A stretch of DNA of 46,660 nucleotides from Cylindrotheca closterium (taxonomy: Eukaryota; Bacillariophyta; Bacillariophyceae; Bacillariales; Bacillariaceae). A program made the position numbers and the translations under genes. The notes below the pieces were generated by a model. That model was given only the letters and a program-made list of their open reading frames with translations, was not told where the DNA came from and ran no database searches. Positions 30,577 to 40,618 of the stretch are shown here, one piece after another. How positions within the stretch are numbered: position 1 is the first letter of the stretch; every line of letters starts with the position of its first letter. The DNA lies in the NCBI GenBank assembly GCA_933822405.4, contig CAKOGP040002225.1, positions 1 to 46,660 on the forward strand, read 5' to 3'.

Positions 30577-31432
30577 GAATGATGGTTCGGTTGGCAGCGT
30601 TTGGTTTGATGCTCTTGCTGTTCACGAAGCCCCACCAGATTTGGAATTTTATGGGAAACGGTCGCACCTATGACAATGAGAAAGTCGGTAGTAATGCCGC
30701 TGAAATTCCTCCGCAGGGTTGATTGGTTGGAATCGAAACGAGCCTACATCTACAATGCGACGACTATAGCTGCGATCCAAATGTCGCAGTCATTTCGAAA
30801 TTGTGACTCTAGTTTTGTTGAACGTCGCGACAGTCGGAGAATCAATCTTTCTGGCATAATCGCAATACCTCCGAATTGACGCGCTAAAAATTTAAAACTT
30901 GTTTAGTTGTACCGGTAGAACTGTGCAGTCTCCAGCTTCATTAATCCTGGTAAAAAGACATCCCAAATCTCTGCGTGTGACGATTTCCAAAGTGGTATCC
31001 TTGGCAATACCTTTGTTTTACAATTCCTACTCCAGCTCCATTATCAGCCATGCTAGCAAAATTTTACCAACTACAGCAAGGGATTTTCAAGTTAATAAGT
31101 ACAATAATTCTTAGATTAGGCTGGTAGAGCTGTGTAGTCTCCAGCTTCAGCAATCCTGGTAAAAAGGTATTCCAAACTTAGCTTGGTGCTGTAATCACGA
31201 TCGATGGAGCCAAGAGTTTCTTGCCAGTAAGATCTTCCATTGTGATCGAAGTTGTCAAACGTCTGACGTCACACTTCTATCGACAACCCAACATCCGATG
31301 ACCTACTGTACCTATTGCTCCCTCATGACTCATCCACAATCACATCCAACATATTGTAGTCTCCTTTATTCATACAAGAACGATCCATCTCTCAAATCGA
31401 GATCACCACGTAACTGCAGTAGGCTCTCGAAG
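30577..31432. other. Duplicated upstream block with remnant of the zinc-type gene
   Basis: Bases 30577-30690 align with 17844-17935, the C-terminal coding end of the zinc-type gene (shared ggcagcgtttggt and gccccacca), but with indels. The main body of that gene is absent. Homology resumes at 30755-31075 with 19608-19975, the promoter block. A further 60-bp piece (30911-30970: gtagaactgtgcagtctcc ...) is repeated at 31116-31175. The last 250 bp lead into the thylakoid-lumen gene and presumably hold its promoter. Confidence 0.55.
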
Positions 31433-31978
31433 ATGTTGAAATATATCGTGGGCTTTCTTTTGTGCTCCACGTTGCAGGTAACTGGCTTTTCGACTCCTGG
31501 AAGAAATAACGGATCAAGAACGAAGAAACACGAAACAAGTATTGGAGCTGTAACGACGAATGACAATTCGCAATCTGATGAATTTCAAAGAAGGCAGTTT
31601 TTGAAAACTTCTGCTTTCGCCGCAATTGGTATGCTTGGAGCATCATCGGCATTTCCACAGGAAGCTCAGGCTCAATATGTGCTTGATGATGAAACCGGTG
31701 AATACGTGCAAGTTGAAGATGGTGACTGGCAAGAAGCTTGGAGACAACGTTTGGACAAAGCTAAGGGAATGTCACAGCAAGAAATCTTCCAAGCAGCCCG
31801 AGGTGCAGGTAACTTGAATCTAAAGGATGGTCCAGAATCAGATGCTTCTAAAAAGAGAAGAGCCATGTCGGGATGTCGGGATGCTGCTGTGCGTGATAAG
31901 GCAAAGGCAGGTAATGAGCGAGAGTGCACCTCAAGAGTTTTTGGAGGGGAGGTAGACTTTATTCTAGAGGCGCTCTAG
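31433..31978 (+). CDS. Thylakoid-lumen precursor with Tat-type signal
   Basis: The product is 181 aa from ATG 31433. An upstream in-frame ATG at 31298 would bury the signal peptide, so I rejected it. Residues 1-19 (MLKYIVGFLLCSTLQVTGF) form a signal peptide ending in the diatom G-F plastid motif. After about 45 residues comes a twin-arginine signal, RRQFLKTSAFAAIGMLG, ending in AQA before QYVLDDETGEYV. This two-step presequence points to the thylakoid lumen through the Tat route. The mature part is about 100 aa, hydrophilic, with KGMSQQEIFQAARGAGN and two cysteines. I do not recognise the family. Confidence 0.78.
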   Translation: MLKYIVGFLLCSTLQVTGFSTPGRNNGSRTKKHETSIGAVTTNDNSQSDEFQRRQFLKTSAFAAIGMLGASSAFPQEAQAQYVLDDETGEYVQVEDGDWQEAWRQRLDKAKGMSQQEIFQAARGAGNLNLKDGPESDASKKRRAMSGCRDAAVRDKAKAGNERECTSRVFGGEVDFILEAL

Positions 31979-32098
31979 AAGTCATAATAGAGGCATTTAT
32001 TCTAAATTGCTGAGTCGTTTATAATAAGTCTATTTTGGTGGGATCATTTTTGTTGTTGGATTGTCCCCAATTGGTGTTGCATCTTGTGCCTTATGATA

Positions 32099-34000
32099 TT
32101 AACCGTTCATCTCGGCAAGAGACAGTTCAATATCTCCTGCCGATCCAGCCGAGTAATCATCACTAAACGTATTGTCGTACTTCATGTCACCATATTGGGC
32201 CGCAACTTGTCGATACTGCCCTCGTTCGTCAGCTCGACTTGACCGACAGCAACATTTTCGGCAGATGCAGAGCAAGAGAAGAAGAAGAATTGACCCGACT
32301 CCACCAAGAACGTATGTGTTCTTCATGCACGCTTGGATAGAATAAGAAGAGAGAGAGCACTCTTGGGTAGCCGGTAATTCAGGTTTGAAAACTGGAGCAG
32401 CGTCGTTCCATACCATCTTGCCAGTCGGTGCCAAGGTAGGAGTTCCAAACAAAGCGGATTTCGTGCCATCGTCATCCAGCATTTCCTCGATTCCATCTTT
32501 CTTGCCTTCGGCTCCAGGTGGTTTGATAGCTGGGCTGCCTTCGACTCCGACATTGTCCTCGTTAGGGCTAATATCGTCAGCATCTTCGTCTTCACTGCTT
32601 TCGTCAGAATCCTCGGATTCATCGCCATCCTCGTCTTCTTGGTCCTCTTCGTCACCATCGTCATCTTCAGATTCTTCGCCGTCTTCGTCACTGTCTTCAT
32701 CGGAGTCTCCATCTTCGTCTTCTTCTTCTTCACCATCATCCCCGTCCAAATCCTTACCATCACCGCTTTCAACGGCGGTGGCGTTGCCTTTCGCATTCCA
32801 TTCTTTGATCGATTCGTCAATAAAGTCTGTCATTTCGGCTTCAATGGACTCCAGATCGGTGGGCACTGTTGTTGCTTCTTCTACTTGCTGTGTAAGACCT
32901 TCGTCACTGTCACTGTCGCCGTCTTCATCATCGTCATCACTGCTTTCGTCAGCATCCTCGTCATCATCTGTCGAAGCAGCATCAGCATCCTCGGATTCAT
33001 CACCATCTTCGCCATCATCCTCATCGCCACTCGCAATGGCAGTGGAATTTCCTTTAGAATCCCATTCCTTGACCGATTCGTCGATAAAGTCTTCCATACC
33101 AGCTTCGATGGAATCCAAATCGGTCGGTGGATGAGTTCCCTCGCCAACTTCATTCCATTCCTTGACGGATTCGTCAATGACATCCTCCATGGCAGCTTCA
33201 ATGGAATCCAAATCGGTCGGTGGTACCGTCGTCGAATCTCCAGCCGTTGTTCCTTCAATTTCTTCCATTTCGCCATTCAAGAAATTTTCCATTTCTGCTT
33301 CCAGAGAATTCATATCCGTGGGTACGGTAGTTTGAGATGATGATGATTCACCTTCGGGTCGAACAATCATATTGTCCATGGCTGGATCTCCCGCCTTGGT
33401 TTCGAAAGGATTATCGCTGCCATCATATTCCAGAACGGGAATATATCCACCTGCTGCGTCGCCCATGGGAGGTGGAGGAGGAGGTACTCCTGGAATAATT
33501 TTGTCGGGATCCATGTCACCAACCTTGCTAGTGTCTTCATTCCAGCTAGTAGGTCCGTCTTCTTCATGGGAATGGTCGAAGATTGTGCCGTCGTCATGGG
33601 TGTGACCCGCGATGCCATCTTCATGGTCGTGGTCGTGGTCGTGATCGTTATCAACATCTTCCGCTTCTTCTTCGGCGACATTTGTCAGACCATCTTCAGG
33701 GAGGTCAGTATCTTCAGGGGGGTCTTCTGCTTTGGCTACATATGTGAATCCATCTTCAGGGAGCGCATTGACATCGGTCGAATCCTTCTCCTCCTCATTA
33801 CTATAATCATTGTGTGTAAAGTACTCTGGGGTTTCCCCTTCAAAGGGAGGAAGTTCCTTCGTTGCAGCAGATGGTGCTGGTCCTGAAGCGGCTGCTAGGT
33901 TGGGGGGATCATCTATGATCATGTATTCTGGAGTGTCCCCAATGGAAGGAGGAAGTTCCGTTTGATTTGCGTTTGGAGGAAAGGTAGGAAGAGATTCCAT
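32099..34000 (-). CDS. Acidic repeat protein with C-terminal membrane anchor
   Basis: A single frame encodes 633 aa. Three or four copies of a 30-45-aa unit, TDLDSIEAAMEDVIDESVKEW and variants, alternate with very long Asp/Glu/Ser tracts. A His/Asp-rich patch (DNDHDHDHDHEDGIAGHTH) lies near residue 125, and NxT sites suggest exposure outside the cytosol. Near the C-terminus YVLGGVGSILLLLLLCICR is a membrane segment, followed by a Cys/Arg cluster and a cytosolic tail of about 50 aa. No signal peptide is visible at this start, so an upstream exon may be missing; a coding-like frame lies at about 34130-34260. Metal or calcium binding by the acidic/His tracts is an inference from composition. Confidence 0.7.
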   Translation of the reverse strand: MESLPTFPPNANQTELPPSIGDTPEYMIIDDPPNLAAASGPAPSAATKELPPFEGETPEYFTHNDYSNEEEKDSTDVNALPEDGFTYVAKAEDPPEDTDLPEDGLTNVAEEEAEDVDNDHDHDHDHEDGIAGHTHDDGTIFDHSHEEDGPTSWNEDTSKVGDMDPDKIIPGVPPPPPPMGDAAGGYIPVLEYDGSDNPFETKAGDPAMDNMIVRPEGESSSSQTTVPTDMNSLEAEMENFLNGEMEEIEGTTAGDSTTVPPTDLDSIEAAMEDVIDESVKEWNEVGEGTHPPTDLDSIEAGMEDFIDESVKEWDSKGNSTAIASGDEDDGEDGDESEDADAASTDDDEDADESSDDDDEDGDSDSDEGLTQQVEEATTVPTDLESIEAEMTDFIDESIKEWNAKGNATAVESGDGKDLDGDDGEEEEDEDGDSDEDSDEDGEESEDDDGDEEDQEDEDGDESEDSDESSEDEDADDISPNEDNVGVEGSPAIKPPGAEGKKDGIEEMLDDDGTKSALFGTPTLAPTGKMVWNDAAPVFKPELPATQECSLSSYSIQACMKNTYVLGGVGSILLLLLLCICRKCCCRSSRADERGQYRQVAAQYGDMKYDNTFSDDYSAGSAGDIELSLAEMNG

Positions 34001-34482
34001 GTTTGATTCTTAGATTGTAATTGGTGGTTCTGATTTAGCAGGGCAGTCAGTCGTTTGTATGTGCGAGTTACTACTGTCTGGTTTGTTTGATTTTTCAGAT
34101 AACTACAGTATGATTTGTCGAGTGGTTGAAAGCCAATAGCAATCGCTTTCTTTTCCAAAATCTGATCGAGTGTTGACTCGTGACTCTTGTTGCTGCTGGA
34201 CAGTACAGTGCCGATATACTCTTGGGCTCGCTCTAATGCTTCACTATAAATATGCTGTAGTTGATCGGCAGACAAAACTTGAAAAATTCGGACTTGGAAA
34301 ATGACCCACACGTCACATTGTATCCGGGAAGCGTGCAGACGTTGGCAGTCAAAAGGTACTTCTAAAGACGTGATTTTCAGGGTTTGGGTTATTGTGCGGC
34401 TCAGGACATGATTAAAAAAATAACGTCACAAAAACATTATTCATCAAGAGTCAATCAATCAATCAATTAATCAATCCAAGAT
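34001..34482. promoter_or_regulatory. Shared upstream region, possible missing 5' exon
   Basis: Two divergent genes start at its ends. On the minus strand, about 34260-34130, a frame reads LQHIYSEALERAQEYIGTV and looks coding-like, but I find no splice pair that joins it cleanly to the acidic protein. The right part has an atcaatcaatcaat repeat at 34453-34472 just before the plus-strand ATG. Confidence 0.35.
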
Positions 34483-35763
34483 ATGAGATCCACCATAGCA
34501 GGATTTCGAAGACGCCTTTCGTCTCCTACCATTCTTGCTTCTTCATCCGCTATTGGGGTAGCTTGCATGGGGGGATGGCTCTACGAAGAGAGAACAGAAG
34601 TCGGAGATCGCTTCCCATCAAGCATTGCTCAATGTGATGGAGATAGCGGCATGGCTCATCAACAACCACAACAACAACGACAACGACAACAACAACAACT
34701 AAAAGGCTCACCAAATGATGCAAACAGGGAACACGTCAAGATGATATTCTTGGGTTCTGGATCGTCTACAGGATGTCCAAAACCCTTGTGTCCCATGGTA
34801 TTCCCTCCCTCATCTACCTCTTCGAGCAAGAAGCCAATAAACAAGGATCAAGAACATCTCTGGAACCATTGTCAGGTTTCCAACCTAGCCATTCGCGGCG
34901 ATCCCAAAACCAACAAGAACTATAGAAACAATCCCTGTTTTCTCATTCAATCCTTTGACTCGGAAGCACAGAAGATGCGCAATGTGGTCATTGATGTCGG
35001 CAAAACCTTTCGGGAGACGACACTCCGATGGTTCCCGATCCACAACATTCAATCATTGGATGCCATTGTCATTACCCATCACCACATGGATGCAGCAGGA
35101 GGTGCAGACGATTTGCGCAACTTTCAACTCGTTGACCAGGATGTATACCAGAAGACTGGCCAATTGGTACGCCTGCCAACGCCAGTCTACGTGTCACATT
35201 TTTGTTGGACCAATCTCAAGACGGTGTTCCCGTGGTTGTTTCCTTCTGCTACAGAAGTACTACCAAAACAGGATGCAAGTCAGCCAAAAGTAAAGCGGGA
35301 TGTTGCCAGTCTCGATGTCCGATTATTCAAAGACTTTCAGGGATTCGAAGTCGTCCCAGGGCTCACCATCGTTCCATTGCCCGTCCTGCACGGTGACGAT
35401 TTGGTCAGTCACGGCTTTAGTTTTTCCGTTCAAAACCAAAAGGGAGAATTTACCAATGTCGTCTACCTATCGGATATTTCCAAAATGATACCGGAAACCA
35501 TGGAGTACATTCAGAAGCAATTGCCTCCCACGGACATTTTGGTGGTGGATGCACTCTTGCTCAAGGGGACCAATCCAGTCCATTTCAATTTGGATCAAGC
35601 CATGGCACTTCGAGATGAAATTCAGCCAAGAGGTCAAACCTATCTAGTGGGAATGAGCTGCGATTCCTTCCCACCACATGACGAGACCAATGCTTACTTG
35701 AAAGAGAAGTATGGTGCGGTCCAGCTGGCACATGATGGACTAGCGATTGACGTTGATGAGTAG
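34483..35763 (+). CDS. Metallo-beta-lactamase-fold hydrolase, PhnP-like
   Basis: A single exon encodes 426 aa. The N-terminus (MRSTIAGFRRRLSSPTI) is Arg/Ser-rich and suggests mitochondrial targeting, followed by a Gln-rich tract. The core starts at MIFLGSGSSTGCPKPLCP. The metal motif reads ITHHHMDAAGGADDLR: it keeps H-x-H-x-D but has Ala where many family members have the last His. Eukaryotic PhnP-like proteins often show HxHxDA, so this is probably normal for the clade. Further ligands are plausible in LPVLHGDD, VYLSDIS and VDALLL. Relatives hydrolyse cyclic phosphodiesters; the substrate here is unknown. Confidence 0.78.
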   Translation: MRSTIAGFRRRLSSPTILASSSAIGVACMGGWLYEERTEVGDRFPSSIAQCDGDSGMAHQQPQQQRQRQQQQLKGSPNDANREHVKMIFLGSGSSTGCPKPLCPMVFPPSSTSSSKKPINKDQEHLWNHCQVSNLAIRGDPKTNKNYRNNPCFLIQSFDSEAQKMRNVVIDVGKTFRETTLRWFPIHNIQSLDAIVITHHHMDAAGGADDLRNFQLVDQDVYQKTGQLVRLPTPVYVSHFCWTNLKTVFPWLFPSATEVLPKQDASQPKVKRDVASLDVRLFKDFQGFEVVPGLTIVPLPVLHGDDLVSHGFSFSVQNQKGEFTNVVYLSDISKMIPETMEYIQKQLPPTDILVVDALLLKGTNPVHFNLDQAMALRDEIQPRGQTYLVGMSCDSFPPHDETNAYLKEKYGAVQLAHDGLAIDVDE

Positions 35764-35810
35764 ATCAAAGTACCGCATACACTGCCATTTTAATGAATAT
35801 TTTTGTCTAT

Positions 35811-37916
35811 CTATACCAAAGTATCTATGATCCCCTGTAACTGATTGCAAAATTGTTGAGCTTCCATTTCAGCAGCTCCTTCATCATCACTACTATCTCC
35901 CACCATTGACAATTTTGCCAACTCTTCAATATCTTGCCTCGTCTCTTCTGGAATACCACCCTCGTCATCCAAAAGAATGACAAAGGGCGGGTATACCTTC
36001 AGTCCAGCAGCCTTGACTTCTGGTGCCGACCTCAGAATGCCTTGCAAATCGTCGTATTTGGAAAGTTTGGACAGCCTTGTCGAATACGGTTTTCCCGAAA
36101 TGGTCACTTCCACCACCACCAAAGAGTCTTGCAAGACACAAATCAAATCCGGCGCTCGTGACTTTTTCTTGAGTTTCTTGACTCCCTGGGTAAACTTGGT
36201 TTTGTACAGTGGTTGATCCCGATGAATCTCTTGGGCACCCCGTTTGGTGAGCCAATCTGTAACGGCGCCCAAAATGGCATTGTGCCGTCGTTTTACGGAA
36301 ACCGAGGCAGCACCCGCCTCTCGCCGTTTCAGCACACTGTTGGATACTCCTCCTTTTGTTCCACCCAGGAAATCTGAGGATTCGTGACTTTCACTGTCGC
36401 TATCATCAACTTGGACCGGCGTACTACTTTTGGCGTTGCTGTCTTTGTCACTCTTTGTGAGGACTTTCTCGGCAAAGTTTCCATTCGGGACGAATAGAGC
36501 TCCAATGGGAATATGATCCGATGGAAATCCCTCGTCGATATTCGGCAGCCCACTGTTGATAATTTCCATTCGCTCCGTATCCTCGGGACCTGAAACTGTG
36601 GCCAGAATCGTGTCAATTCGCATGGCGGTCGGTGCCTTGCTTTGGAGTATTTGTCTCGCTTGCATCTTGGCCAATCGTTGTCGTCGGATTTTGCGCTTTC
36701 CAAAACTCGATCGATCAGGTTTTCCAGTGGATACAGCCTTAACCGGTTTAATAATGCTAGGCGTGGGTGGGTCTTTCTTTCGGGATGATGTATTCTGTGC
36801 ATAAAACAAGTGGTCCATGCATCCTGGCCCTCGACCATGCAAGGAAACAGTCACGGGCGCGGCCTCGTCCCGGTGCCCATCATAGACATCCTTGAACCGA
36901 TAGTCATGTTTCATCTTGAATGCTGCGACCTTGGAGACATTTGTCTTGTAGTTCCGATCTTTCAAGTTGCCATATGGCGAGGATCCCGTCGTCAGCAACT
37001 TGGCAGTCACGCTGTTGTGATCGCAATTGAAGTCACCAGCCACAATCAAAAGTCCATCGAGAGGCGATCTACGGGTCTTGGTATCGAGTTTTGACAACTT
37101 TCGAATGGTATTAGACATTGACGAGAGCCGTCCCATAATGTTGGAAGGCTTGGCTGGCAGGTGCACATTGGCTACGGCAAAAGTGCCGCCTTCTTCCTCC
37201 TCCTCCTCACTGTCATCCGAAGAAAAAATCTCTTGAAACTGGCATGCCATGCCACGCTTGAAGCATTCCACAGTGACCATTTTGTGACGATCGGACCTCC
37301 AAGCAATACAATTGCCGACTACATTTTCAGCTCTATTCGGCAAGAGAGATGACCAAAGGAATTTGTCGTATCCTGGCAGTTGGGATCCGTCAGGTGCAGT
37401 GACAGGTGACGACAAAAGTTCCTTCAATTGTGCTTCTAGTTCATCCGTCCCACCCTCGACTTCTTGCATACATAATATGTCACCATTGTGTTGCTTGGCC
37501 ATTTGTATCGCCAGTGGAAGCCGTTCCACTCGATCCTTTTTCAAGAATTCCATGCGTTCGTCCCAATTGTCAATTGCAAGGGAATTGTATGTGGGGGCCA
37601 ATACGTTCATGGTCACAAAGCTGACTTCACCATGATTGGTGGGGCGAAAGTGCTTATCTGGGTAATTGATTTTGGTAGTAGCGTCTGTTGTGGTAGTGGT
37701 GGTGATATCTGATGATTCAGTTTCCTCGGTAGTCGTGACCGGCGATGCCAATAACCTCCTGCGACGTTCAGTGTCAGAATTCCCAAACTTTCTCTGATTA
37801 CATAATTTGTTGGTTCCTGTGGGATGGAGCGAGAAGGAATGGAATGACGAAGCGAATGGTAGTACAAGTAATGCCCATAGTAATCCAAGCCGCCGCCGCC
37901 GTTGTCTAGGATCCAT
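35811..37916 (-). CDS. EEP-fold phosphatase/nuclease with PD-(D/E)XK-like tail
   Basis: The product is about 701 aa from ATG 37916. An upstream ATG at 37961 would put 15 polar residues before the signal peptide. The start MDPRQRRRRLGLLWALLVLP runs into ASSFHSF, a plastid-type A-F motif. The exonuclease/endonuclease/phosphatase domain follows: VTMNVLAPTY, DILCMQEVEGG, VVGNCIAWRSD, LIVAGDFNCDHNSVT and PSDHIPIGALF, as in CCR4-like deadenylases. After a linker, the C-terminal 170 residues contain RAPDLICVLQDSLVVVEVT, with strand spacing that resembles a PD-(D/E)XK core, and a helix before it. The last motif lysine is replaced by Thr, so activity is doubtful. RNA or nucleotide processing is inferred. 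Confidence 0.75.
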   Translation of the reverse strand: MDPRQRRRRLGLLWALLVLPFASSFHSFSLHPTGTNKLCNQRKFGNSDTERRRRLLASPVTTTEETESSDITTTTTTDATTKINYPDKHFRPTNHGEVSFVTMNVLAPTYNSLAIDNWDERMEFLKKDRVERLPLAIQMAKQHNGDILCMQEVEGGTDELEAQLKELLSSPVTAPDGSQLPGYDKFLWSSLLPNRAENVVGNCIAWRSDRHKMVTVECFKRGMACQFQEIFSSDDSEEEEEEGGTFAVANVHLPAKPSNIMGRLSSMSNTIRKLSKLDTKTRRSPLDGLLIVAGDFNCDHNSVTAKLLTTGSSPYGNLKDRNYKTNVSKVAAFKMKHDYRFKDVYDGHRDEAAPVTVSLHGRGPGCMDHLFYAQNTSSRKKDPPTPSIIKPVKAVSTGKPDRSSFGKRKIRRQRLAKMQARQILQSKAPTAMRIDTILATVSGPEDTERMEIINSGLPNIDEGFPSDHIPIGALFVPNGNFAEKVLTKSDKDSNAKSSTPVQVDDSDSESHESSDFLGGTKGGVSNSVLKRREAGAASVSVKRRHNAILGAVTDWLTKRGAQEIHRDQPLYKTKFTQGVKKLKKKSRAPDLICVLQDSLVVVEVTISGKPYSTRLSKLSKYDDLQGILRSAPEVKAAGLKVYPPFVILLDDEGGIPEETRQDIEELAKLSMVGDSSDDEGAAEMEAQQFCNQLQGIIDTLV

Positions 37917-38198
37917 CTTTTTCCTTCTTTGACCCATCACATCAGATACATGAGAAAACACACCAGGTGTCTGAGGTTATGAGGGGGAATCGAAGTTGTC
38001 GAATTCAACGACCATGAAACGATTGCGATGACTCATCATATAAAATATCATCTTTGCCGTTGTTGTATTCACACAACCTCATATCATACTGTAGGTCTGT
38101 ATTGCAGCTTGAGTTTCACCATTACTGCGTTGGAATTTAGTCACAAAGACTGGCTCAACATTCGGATTCAATAAATTGGTCCACGGACGTGATAGAAA
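37917..38198. promoter_or_regulatory. Divergent promoter region
   Basis: These 282 bp lie between the starts of the EEP gene (minus) and the site-2 protease gene (plus). The sequence ttgttgtattcacacaacc near 38059-38077 contains a short inverted repeat. I see nothing else that is specific. Confidence 0.4.
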
Positions 38199-39984
38199 AT
38201 GAGATCTACTTTTTCCATGTCAACCACACTATTTGTGGTTGCTATCACCATTGCCACATGTCAGGCCTTTCAGCATTCACCATTGCCGTCATTTTCACCA
38301 CAAGTGACGACGAGATCTAAAAGCAACAAGGGAGTCCAAGAATACTTGACCACGTCAAGATTTCCCTCCTCCTTCACAGATTCCTCGTCCCGACTGTCCA
38401 CGTCATCCACTCAATTGTCGGCATCACCTCTCTCTACATTGGCTTCGTCGCCCTTGGGTGCCGTTACAGTACTGGCATCCATTGTGGTTGTCCATGAAGC
38501 GGGACATTATTTGGCTGCTCGAACCTTTAATATTTCGGTGGACGAGTTTTCGGTAGGATTTGGACCCAAACTGGTGGGATTTGAAGCCTTGGGCAACGAA
38601 TTCAACTTGCGAGCCCTTCCTCTGGGAGGATATGTCCGGTTTCCAGAAAATTACAATCTTACTCTAGCAGAACAAAAGAGTAAACTTGCCTTGGATGCCT
38701 TTACTCAACGGCGTTTGGACGAAGGATGGACTTGGAAAGAAGATACTCTGAATATTATCACATTTGGTCAGTGGGACGAGAAACGACGCAAACAAAGAAA
38801 GGATGACGCAGATAAAAACGTCGTCCAAGACTGGAAAAAGCTATCATGGTGGCAAAAGATTGGAAAGAAAGGACCCAAAAAGGGAAGTTTCGGTGCTGCC
38901 ACAAGTGATGATCCAGAAGATTTCGTAATCGACTACTACGATGATCCCAATTTACTTCAGAACCGACCATGGTTCGAGCGTGCCGTGGTACTGTCTGGTG
39001 GAGTCATCTTCAATCTGATCCTAGCGTTCTTGATATATTTTGGTGAAATTGGTACTCCATATGGTAATGGACTGCCACAACCAATTTTCGATGACGGCGT
39101 TGTGGTCAGTCAAGCCCCGAATCGAAAGGGCCCTTCCGATGGAATGCTCAACAAAGGAGATGTGATTCTAGGAATCAACGGTACGTTTCTATTTAATTGC
39201 TGGATGATCGATTTAGTTGTTAGATTTCCTGTTTGCTGACCTTGCCCTTTGTCAACCACTGTTCCTGTACTATTTTATTTGCCTGCCACTCTCTCCATGG
39301 TTCAAAGGCAAGACAATTTCCATGTCGAAACCACCAAATGGTCCAGGAAATGCAGTCGCAGCCTCCAAACAAGTCGCTGATATCATCTCTGGCATTCGAG
39401 AAACCAAGGATGGCGAGAGTGTAACGCTGTTGGTACGAAAGGAAGGAAAAACGAATCCCCAAGATTTGGCGATTACACCGACACGTAACAACCAAGCTTC
39501 ACCCCAAACCATTGGAGTTTTCTTGAGCCCAAACTATCTCAAGACAGAAAAGCTAAAGTCGAGCAATCCAGTAGAGGCTTCTCGCTTAGCATTTGGCTAT
39601 CTCAAGGGAGTCACGGGTCAAACGTTGGATGGATACAAGAGCATTGCCTCGACCTATCTGTCGGGCAAGGCAGCCCCTCCGGGTCAAGGAATCTCAGGTC
39701 CAGTTGGACTCATTCAGTCAGGAACTCAAGTTGTCTCCACCAAGGATGTCACCACTATCCTACTCTTTGCAGCGGCCCTGTCTGTCAATCTAGGTGTTGT
39801 CAACGCACTTCCAATACCAGCCTTGGACGGTGGACAGTTGCTATTTGTCGTGGCGGAAGCCATCACTGGACGCAAGGTTAGCCAAAAACTTCAAGAGAAC
39901 CTCACCAGTGTCGCAGTGCTGTTCCTTTTACTGGTGACAGTGTCGGCGACATTTAGTGACGTTGGAAGATTATTTGGACGATAG
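38199..39984 (+). CDS. Site-2 protease (M50), plastid ARASP-like
   Basis: Two exons (38199-39180, 39308-39984) encode 552 aa, and the 127-bp intron keeps the frame. The start (STTLFVVAITIATCQAF) is a signal peptide with an A-F plastid motif. The zinc motif HEAGH lies at residues 99-103 within a membrane segment. It is followed by VDEFSVGFGPKLVGF and ALPLGGYVRFPEN, as in RseP and plant ARASP. A PDZ-like region (GDVILGINGKTI) follows, split by the intron. The second catalytic motif, NALPIPALDGGQLLF, and a last membrane segment close the protein. It likely cleaves membrane-bound substrates in the plastid envelope or thylakoid. A charged insert (about residues 190-245) before the PDZ part is larger than in bacteria. 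Confidence 0.9.
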
Positions 39985-40231
39985 GAACGATAGGAATGAA
40001 TCAAACAGCAAATCTGAAGTCGAGTTGTACAAACGTTATAGAGAATAGACTATACTTTCACTCAATCTTGGATCTTCGATACAAATGCATGTAATACTAG
40101 TAATATCATTCCCAACAAATATTACTCCTAGGATAAATCAAATTCATGGTTCTATGTTTTTATATGTTTTACAATATCATATGCAGGCTTGGGACAATCA
40201 CAATGGAGTTTGCAATCAATGACCCATCACC

Positions 40232-40618
40232 TTAGTACAAGATGCCTTGGCCACCCAAAGCTACCAAGATGGCAACAGCGATGGAAACGTACAGAATCAC
40301 ATTGGGTTGCTTCTGATCTGCATCCAATCCGGTGGATGCTTCCCGGATAAGTCTATCCCGCATAGACTCCGAGATGCCTTCCTTGACAGGTGCCGAATCC
40401 ATCTCATCATCATAGAAAGTTCCATCCTCAGAGACTTTTGCCTTGGTTTCATCACCTCCGTCGGACATGCGCAAGATGACTGATGCCCTCATGGCAGAAG
40501 CAGCAGCTGGTGGGCGAGCACCGTTGACAGTCACAGCTGGGCGAAAGGTGGAAGATCGTGCTGGCGCCAAGGCGGCGATTTGCTGGGCGATGAAAAGGGC
40601 AAGAAGAAGGCGAAGCAT
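40232..40618 (-). CDS. Small single-pass plastid membrane protein
   Basis: The product is 128 aa from ATG 40618. A further in-frame ATG at 40699 would add 27 residues before the signal peptide, so I rejected it. MLRLLLALFIAQQIAALAP is a signal peptide, followed by an Ala/Arg/Ser-rich transit-like stretch up to about residue 50. The mature part is acidic (GTFYDDEMDSAPVKEGISES) and ends in one membrane segment, NVILYVSIAVAILVALGGQ, four residues from the C-terminus. It may be a small thylakoid or envelope protein. I believe the C-terminal segment is conserved in related algae, but I cannot name it. Confidence 0.72.
   Translation of the reverse strand: MLRLLLALFIAQQIAALAPARSSTFRPAVTVNGARPPAAASAMRASVILRMSDGGDETKAKVSEDGTFYDDEMDSAPVKEGISESMRDRLIREASTGLDADQKQPNVILYVSIAVAILVALGGQGILY

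Noticed and set aside
32385..33340. Long Ser-rich and Phe/Val/Ile-rich frames on the plus strand
   Set aside because: They are antisense shadows of the acidic repeats (Asp/Glu codons read backwards).
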